From positions 508,791 through 572,790 of the forward strand of contig SSNP01000109.1 in assembly GCA_006937955.1 (NCBI GenBank): a DNA stretch of 64,000 bases. Reading direction: 5' to 3'. Numbering within the stretch: position 1 is the first letter of the stretch; every line of letters begins with the position of its first letter. Origin of the DNA: Pachypanchax playfairii (lineage: Eukaryota > Chordata > Actinopteri > Cyprinodontiformes > Aplocheilidae). Positions 58,590-64,000 of the stretch are shown here, in pieces. Under the pieces are notes generated by a model. That model was not told where the DNA came from, did no database searches, and saw only the letters and a list, made by a program, of their open reading frames with translations. Made by a program: the position numbers and the translations under genes.

Positions 58590-60190
58590 TGTGAGCTGCG
58601 GTGGTGTATCTGTGTGTTTTGTGTGTTGAGAGTCTTTATTCTGGCAAAAAGGAGAGCTTTAAGTTGTTACCTTCTAGAAGAACCTTTTCTTATATAAAAG
58701 AGGGATAAATAATTACTCATAATTTGTCTTTGATGTTTTTTATTTAAGCAGATTTAGCAAGGGAAGCATGCGTCACCAATTAACACGTGTATAATGATAA
58801 TCAAGAATTGTATAAATGTCAAAATTGAATTAATAAAATGTGATAAAATTATAAAAACGTATATAAGCGGTTGAATCCTATCCCTATAAATCAAGCTGAG
58901 CACGGCAGACTTAAGACAATTTAGCAGGAAGTTGACTGAAGGAAGTACCGACGTTCCTGGAATTTTGAACCTTCGTACCTGCACTCCGATGAGTGACTAA
59001 CAGTTCGTTACCTGGAGAGTTTTACAATCATGAGGAAAAGGGATGAGGTAGTTTATTTTCTCCAAGAGGGTCCTCCTCTGTGGAAGTGTGACTTGGGCTC
59101 GAAAGTCCAGCCTATAATCCACGTCAGTTCACGGGTTACCTGAAGCTGGTTGAACCTGAAGATGGTTCCTTGGTTTGCTCGTCTTGATAGATGAATCCTC
59201 AGTAACCAAGCTCCTGCAAAGCTTGTGTCTCCTTTCACAGGCCAATTTGTCACGAGCAGTGGGGCCTTTTCAAAGAACGTCTATCTTGGTCTTCAGCCTC
59301 GTTAAATACCTCTGCACTCAGCCCTCCTCTTCTGCTGAGGCCAGGCCGATTCTCCAACATTTTCAGTTTTTAGGTCTTGTGCTCAGCTCACACACACTCA
59401 CCCTGCCTTACCGCTTGGTAAAGTTTCCAAATGAGTAATACATTTCTATTCTGGTTACAACACAAATTTCTAATCTCATTTCTTTAACAGATCATTATTG
59501 TCTTTAACGTGGCACATTTGAGTAGCACATCTCAACAGGTAGCATATTTCTGCAGAACACCGGTTCCAGCAATGGCTGTCTGAGACACGGCTGCGGAGAG
59601 GTCATTCAGTACTGCTTTAAAGGTTTTTTACTTACAGCAAGGAGTTAATGATGGTACAGCATAACCATTCCAATCAGTCACTGGATAAGACATTACTAAT
59701 TCAGCATTATGAAGAGAAGGGGGCTATGAAGTCCCCCCGACAGATAGCATTACTAGGCAATGTTATCATTATGGCGTCCTTGGAAATACACACACAGATC
59801 TGTGGATTCAAAGGAGACTTTTGTACTCCTATCGTGGGAAAGAAACTTGTTCATAGCTGTCTTGCACTAAAAGATTAATACTTAAATATTTACATGTTAG
59901 AGTAAATAGTAAAATCATGATGAGAATAAACATATTTTTCTTACACCAGCATTCAAAAGTGACCAAAACATCAGCCAGAAAGCAGGAACTGAAAAGTGGT
60001 CTGTGGTCATCACCATGCAGAACCATTCCTTTATTGGGGATGTCTTGCTAATTGCCAATAATTTCCACCTGTTGTTGATTCCATTTGTACAACGGCATGT
60101 GAAAGTGATTGTCAATCAGTGTTGATTCCTAAGTAGACAGTTTGATTTCAAAGAAGTGTGACTGACTCGGAGTTATATCGTGTTGTTTAA
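58590..60190. other. Unassigned 1.6-kb region upstream of the GPCR 3' end
   Basis: Several short frames and no recognised protein. A TATATAAAAGAGGG sequence lies at about 58692. The segment 59060-59400 is moderately GC-rich. LTR-like content was considered but no terminal repeat pair or primer-binding site was found. Confidence 0.3.
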
Positions 60191-60198
60191 GCGTTCCC

Positions 60199-60204
60199 TT
60201 TATT
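60199..60204 (-). terminator. Candidate poly(A) signal of the GPCR gene
   Basis: Seen: AATAAA (within AATAAATAAA) on the minus strand about 260 bases past the stop at 60463. Confidence 0.45.
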
Positions 60205-60462
60205 TATTTATTTTTGCAATATATATATATAATTTAAAAGAAAACAACTATAAACCTAACCCTAATGTGGACCTGAATAAATCCTAACAAAACACAATAA
60301 AGCAGACACAAGAAACTAGAACCCAAGATATTGATCACAAAAGTGACAACTACAAGAATTGGCAACATAAATTAGCTTAAAAACAAAAGTGCTAACAATA
60401 CTGGGTGAAACAACCTGGGAATTACAACATAAACCAAACAGAATCCTAGAACCATGACAGTT

Positions 60463-61590
60463 CTATGTTTCGGCATCAGAGACAGACTTGTTTTTGTTAT
60501 GTATGGTGATCATCGAGTTTGTGTAGGTGTGAGATTGAGATGCTTCCTCCTGGAAGGCCTTCTCCAACACCTTCAGGATGGATTTACGGACTTCGTCCTT
60601 GAAATCTTGGCCCATGTACACATACAGCAGTGGGTTCATGCAGCTGTTCAGGAAAGCCAGGCTTGTTGAAATTGGGACTCCGATCATAAGTATGTGGTTG
60701 AAAGTTTCATTTGTATAATTTCTCATTTGATGTACTAACTCAATTATACCCATGATATTAAATGGAGCCCAGCAGAGGAAAAAAGTGATGATGACGGCGG
60801 CAATTATTTTAAAAGGACGACTTGATTGGCTGGCCAGGGTCCGGTTGCTCCTGAATTGATGGATTATGATGGCGTAACAGGAGATAATGACGCTGAAAGG
60901 GATGATAAAACCCAGCAGGAGACGGGTGATGGTCATGACCTGATGGCGAAACGACCGTAACTTAATCACAGATGGAGTTTCAAAGTCATCAGAGAAAGCG
61001 AAGTTGTTGTAACATTGTATAAGGTCTTCCTTGTAATATGATGGTCCAATGTCTCTGAAAACAAAGTATGGCAAGCTAAGGGTTAAAGCCAGCACCCAGA
61101 CACTCAGACTTACATTGGAAGCGTAACGAACGTTTCTGTGATTCTGGGCCCAGACGGGCCAAACCACAGATACACATCTGTCCACGCTGATCACCACCAG
61201 GATGTAGACACTGGCAAACAAGTTCAGAAAGCTTATAGTTGTGTTCATTTTGCACATGAACTTGCCAAATGGCCAGTGGAAATCCATAGCTGTGTATGTG
61301 ACACTGAGAGGCAGGAATGCTGTGAAGAGGAAGTCGGCTACAGCAAGGTTAAGAAACCAAACCGTGTTGACAGTTTTCTTCATCTTGAAGCCGGTCACCC
61401 AGATAACCACTCCATTTCCGAGCACTCCGAGGACAAAGGCCAGGGAGTAAACAATAACAGACATGATGTTGAGTGATCGACTCAGCTCAGCATGCTCATA
61501 GTCGTACTCCTCAAACTGAGAGCCATTACTACCAGGTTCATCAGTTGAATTGATGTCATAAAAAGCAGAAGTGGTAGCTAGCTCCATCAT
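60463..61590 (-). CDS. Chemerin/formyl-peptide-receptor-like GPCR, 375 aa
   Basis: Seen: one intact exon encoding seven hydrophobic segments. The N-terminus has N-glycosylation sites (N14, N22) and an acidic EEYDYE stretch (27-32) suited to tyrosine sulfation. TM1 has GNGVVIW (58-64); TM2 has NLAVADFLF (81-89); a Cys113-Cys193 pair is expected; DRC (137-139) stands in place of DRY; TM6 has FLCWAPF (271-277); TM7 has NPLLY (319-323). The tail is Ser/Thr-rich. Known: DRC with WP.W..NHR after TM3 is typical of CMKLR1, GPR1 and FPR receptors, which bind chemerin, resolvins or chemotactic peptides on leukocytes. The start is the first of two ATGs; an acceptor (CTTCTTGCAG) sits about 13 bases upstream, so a non-coding 5' exon is likely. 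cmklr1-like is favoured, but subfamily needs a tree. Confidence 0.9.
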   Translation of the reverse strand: MMELATTSAFYDINSTDEPGSNGSQFEEYDYEHAELSRSLNIMSVIVYSLAFVLGVLGNGVVIWVTGFKMKKTVNTVWFLNLAVADFLFTAFLPLSVTYTAMDFHWPFGKFMCKMNTTISFLNLFASVYILVVISVDRCVSVVWPVWAQNHRNVRYASNVSLSVWVLALTLSLPYFVFRDIGPSYYKEDLIQCYNNFAFSDDFETPSVIKLRSFRHQVMTITRLLLGFIIPFSVIISCYAIIIHQFRSNRTLASQSSRPFKIIAAVIITFFLCWAPFNIMGIIELVHQMRNYTNETFNHILMIGVPISTSLAFLNSCMNPLLYVYMGQDFKDEVRKSILKVLEKAFQEEASQSHTYTNSMITIHNKNKSVSDAET

Positions 61591-61603
61591 TGTTGTAGAA
61601 TCT

Positions 61604-62499
61604 GCAAGAAGGAAAAATACAATACTTAGGCTTTCCAGTCCCTCAAAGGTAAAACAAACAAAAAAGCCATCAAAATGAATAGATTTAAATCCAAGGATGC
61701 TGCCAGTTCTTTAAAACAACTTGCACTAGCCTACGAGTTTTCAGACATTTTACTTCTTTCACCACTTCATTGGGTTTGTCTGATAAAGCATGGTTCCATT
61801 CAATTTGTTACTGTGCAGCTCATATCTCTGATTCTTTAAAAAGCATGTATTAAGTTGTTTTTAGTTAAGAAAATTACTATTTAAATGATGAAATTAACAT
61901 TGGCAACAATTAAACATTTTTAAAAGCACTGTATGAATATTGAAATTTCTTTAAAAAAGCTACATTTTACACCTTGTTCTGGACACACCTGTGATGCAGA
62001 TGTTGTGGCAAATTATCCAGGCTCAGAACACAGATTATTTCATTCTGAGGAACAGTGTTACATTTACGAGGTTGAGAGATGGTGAAGAAACGGCTCTTGG
62101 GTGCGTGTGTGACATTATTCGTGCCCTGTAAATATCATTCTACACATTTATGAATTTAATAGCAGCTCGTGATCTATTCCTAAGGTGATGGTGCAGACCC
62201 CCTTTACCCCCTAAACTCAAACTGACTGCTGGGGAGTAACATCGATATGATCTTGCCCACATACGCACAAGAAACATTTTGGAGCGCACCGCATCCTAGG
62301 AAGCAGGTGTCTGTGTTTGGACCGCCCTGGGGGGGGAGGACTTTACGCACCAGGTTGCTCTGATCGCTGTTGTTTGCTGTGTGTTGCATAACATTTAACA
62401 ACATCACAGACCAAAGCCTGAAGATGTCTTTGCTGCATCTCAACAATATATTTTTTGCTCCTTCCGTTCATATTTGAAACTCCAATGGCTCAAATTTCA
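61604..62499. other. Upstream region/intron of the GPCR gene
   Basis: AT-rich DNA; a 5' non-coding exon of the GPCR is expected here or beyond but none can be fixed. The segment near 62160-62340 is GC-richer with a run of G at 62330. Confidence 0.35.
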
Positions 62500-62684
62500 T
62501 TATCTATTTGCGCCTTTCTTGCGCCCACAAGTGAATAGCGCCGTCAAACTCCTCATTTGAATATTGCTTTTTGCGCCGTTTAACAATTGCACAATCAGTC
62601 TTAGTAGTTCACCTGCAAATTAGGAACACGCCCTTGGCGCAAAACTTTTGCGCTCCTTACTTGGAATTTTGACAAATCAGGCCC
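62500..62684 (+). mobile_element. TIR element end (copy 2 of the 2538-3292 family)
   Basis: Seen: GTCAAACTCCTCATTTGAATA, ACAATTGCACAATCAGTCTTA, GCCCTTGGCGCAAAACTTTT and CTTGGAATTTTGACAAATCAGGCCC match the right-hand 200 bp of copy 1. The left terminus was not located. Confidence 0.7.
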
Positions 62685-62834
62685 TTAATGTGTGGTGTGT
62701 AAGAGGTGAAACAATTTTATGCCATTTCGTTGTTTAGCCCACAGGACTTCAGTTGATCACATTACAATATGGTAAATGGTTACCTGTGGTATGGTGATAA
62801 TACCATACCACACCATTTATTTGTTAAAGCACAA

Positions 62835-63965
62835 TTAACACAGCATGTAAGCTGACCAAAGTGCTGTACAATGATAGTATGAAAAAGATAAAAACAATAA
62901 AATGACAAGCCATAAAAGCAATATAAAAACACAGTTAAAACAACATATAAGAGAACAGAAATAGTACATGAAAAGAGCCCAAGTGTGAGGGCTCTTTGGG
63001 GTCATACCCCTCCTAGTCCACCAAATACTGAAAATCTCAAAGCCTGCAGCAGGCAACAGTGAAAGTGGGGTGGTTATCAAAAAGCCAGGTGGGGGTATGA
63101 CTGGCAGGCACAGTGGAAGTGTGTGGGAAGGCTTTAACTGAGATAAGTGGAAGGTTGCATGAAGATGGAGGCAACTTGAGTTATTACTAATGTCTATTTC
63201 ACAAGAACCAATGTAGTTGGGAGTGATCTTCTTGGAGATGCATTTTAAGGAATATCCTGGGAGAATAATCACATCTTTTGCCCAGGAACGTAGTTGGGTT
63301 TATCATCCGTCAGCAAGGCATTTGTAGTTGTCCTTGGTCCTCAGAAGAGAAGATCCAGTCTGATTCCCAACCTGTCAACATCATCTGAAGTGGTCCTGGA
63401 TGGAGGGTACAGCCACTTCTCAGGCGGGTGGTAGGCATCCACATACAGCCTCCAATGGAGATACTAAATCCGTAGCTGAGGATGTGTGAGCATACTCAAT
63501 CCAGTCCAGACCCTTGTTCTAAGAGTTGGGGTTCTTTGATGCTACATAACAAGGGATGCCTCAAGCTCCTGGTTCGCTCTCTCGGATTGTCTGTTAGGCT
63601 GAGGTTAAACAAAAGAGGACATTCTGACAGTGGCGTCAAGTTTAGAACAGAACACCTTCCACACTTGAGAAGTGAATTAGGGACCATGGTCAGAAACAAT
63701 GCCTTTTGGAATGCCACTTAGATGGAACACCTGATGATGAGGGTAGTTTTGGAAGGGGAACAAAATAAAAATGACTTGAAGAATTTGTCAACTATAGCAA
63801 GTATGACTGTGTTACCTTGTGTGGAAGGAAGTCCAGTGATGAAATTCATGAAGATGTGAGACTAAGGTTGACTAGGAGTGGGGAATGGTGTTCAGAGGCC
63901 TGATAGGGGGGCGGATGGGAGGATTTACTCTGAGAACATACCGTGTAAAACTAAATCTTTACATG
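62835..63965 (-). mobile_element. Decayed Ty3/Gypsy-type retrotransposon, integrase region, runs toward the window edge
   Basis: Seen on the minus strand: from about 63720, GIPKGIVSDHGP and, after stops, FTSQVWKVF and QSERANQELE, the central D and E blocks of a retroviral-type integrase. Further on, 63272-62835 has LKCISKKITPNYIGSCEI and HATFHLSQLKPSHTLPL, the integrase C-terminus, then a weak chromodomain-like piece. Multiple stops and frame changes; no LTR is visible. Not functional. Confidence 0.75.
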
Positions 63966-64000
63966 AATTAATAAGAAAACAGATAAGAACTCAGATCAGA

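Noticed and set aside
62204..62446. 80-codon minus-strand ORF upstream of the GPCR as its first exon
   Set aside because: No splice donor or receptor-like content was found; the GPCR coding sequence is complete without it.

Overview
The window is nuclear DNA from a ray-finned fish, probably a percomorph teleost. The signs are GT-AG introns, vertebrate gene families, and a teleost-style mobile-element load: Rex1, L2 and RTE LINEs, an L1/Tx1 LINE, hAT, piggyBac-like, pogo and PIF/Harbinger DNA elements, tRNA-derived SINEs and a Ty3/Gypsy relic. There is no prokaryotic, organellar or CRISPR content. Three host genes can be modelled, all on the minus strand, and most of the remaining sequence is repeats.

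Host genes. (1) A ZNF318-like gene, 34218 down to 19217: eight phase-compatible exons, 741 aa, with an RS-rich region, an acidic FLYG motif and one C2H2/matrin-type finger. (2) fam98a, 46331 down to 35084: eight phase-compatible exons, 488 aa, with a C-terminal RGG tail. (3) A chemerin/formyl-peptide-receptor-like GPCR, 61590 down to 60463: 375 aa in one coding exon. fam98a and the ZNF318-like gene are head-to-tail, with only about 0.4 kb between the fam98a poly(A) signal and the ZNF318-like start codon.

Layout. 1-1.9 kb: mixed 26/33-bp minisatellite. 2.5-4.4 kb: a TIR element and an L2-type LINE end. 4.4-7.1 kb: 33-bp minisatellite. 8-9 kb: a DNA-transposon relic. 9.3-11.4 kb: 36-bp minisatellite running directly out of an RTE-type LINE reading frame. 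11.9-18.2 kb: two inverted copies of an older repeat, the left one split by a piggyBac-like insertion and by two inverted copies of a 708-bp TIR element. 19-34 kb: ZNF318-like gene with SINE, LINE and MITE insertions in its introns. 35-46 kb: fam98a, whose first intron is almost entirely a 4.8-kb, 32-bp minisatellite. 46.4-51.2 kb: a minus-strand L1/Tx1 LINE that carries a nested LINE 3' end with perfect target-site duplications and a 39/55-bp minisatellite inside its endonuclease. 51.2-51.9 kb: a Rex1-type LINE end containing another 36-bp minisatellite. A 315-bp assembly gap follows, then a hAT transposon whose transposase has one frameshift (52.4-55.4 kb). 55.6-58.6 kb: LINE debris. 60-62 kb: GPCR. 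62.5-64 kb: a TIR element end and a decayed Ty3/Gypsy integrase.

The most unusual signal is that tandem arrays have grown inside the coding sequence of three different LINE types (RTE, L1/Tx1, Rex1). Their main units are 36, 39 and 36 bp, all multiples of three, so the reading frame survives. Six minisatellites fill about 12.7 kb, roughly a fifth of the window. Their long ORFs (up to 924 aa) result from unit length and are not genes.
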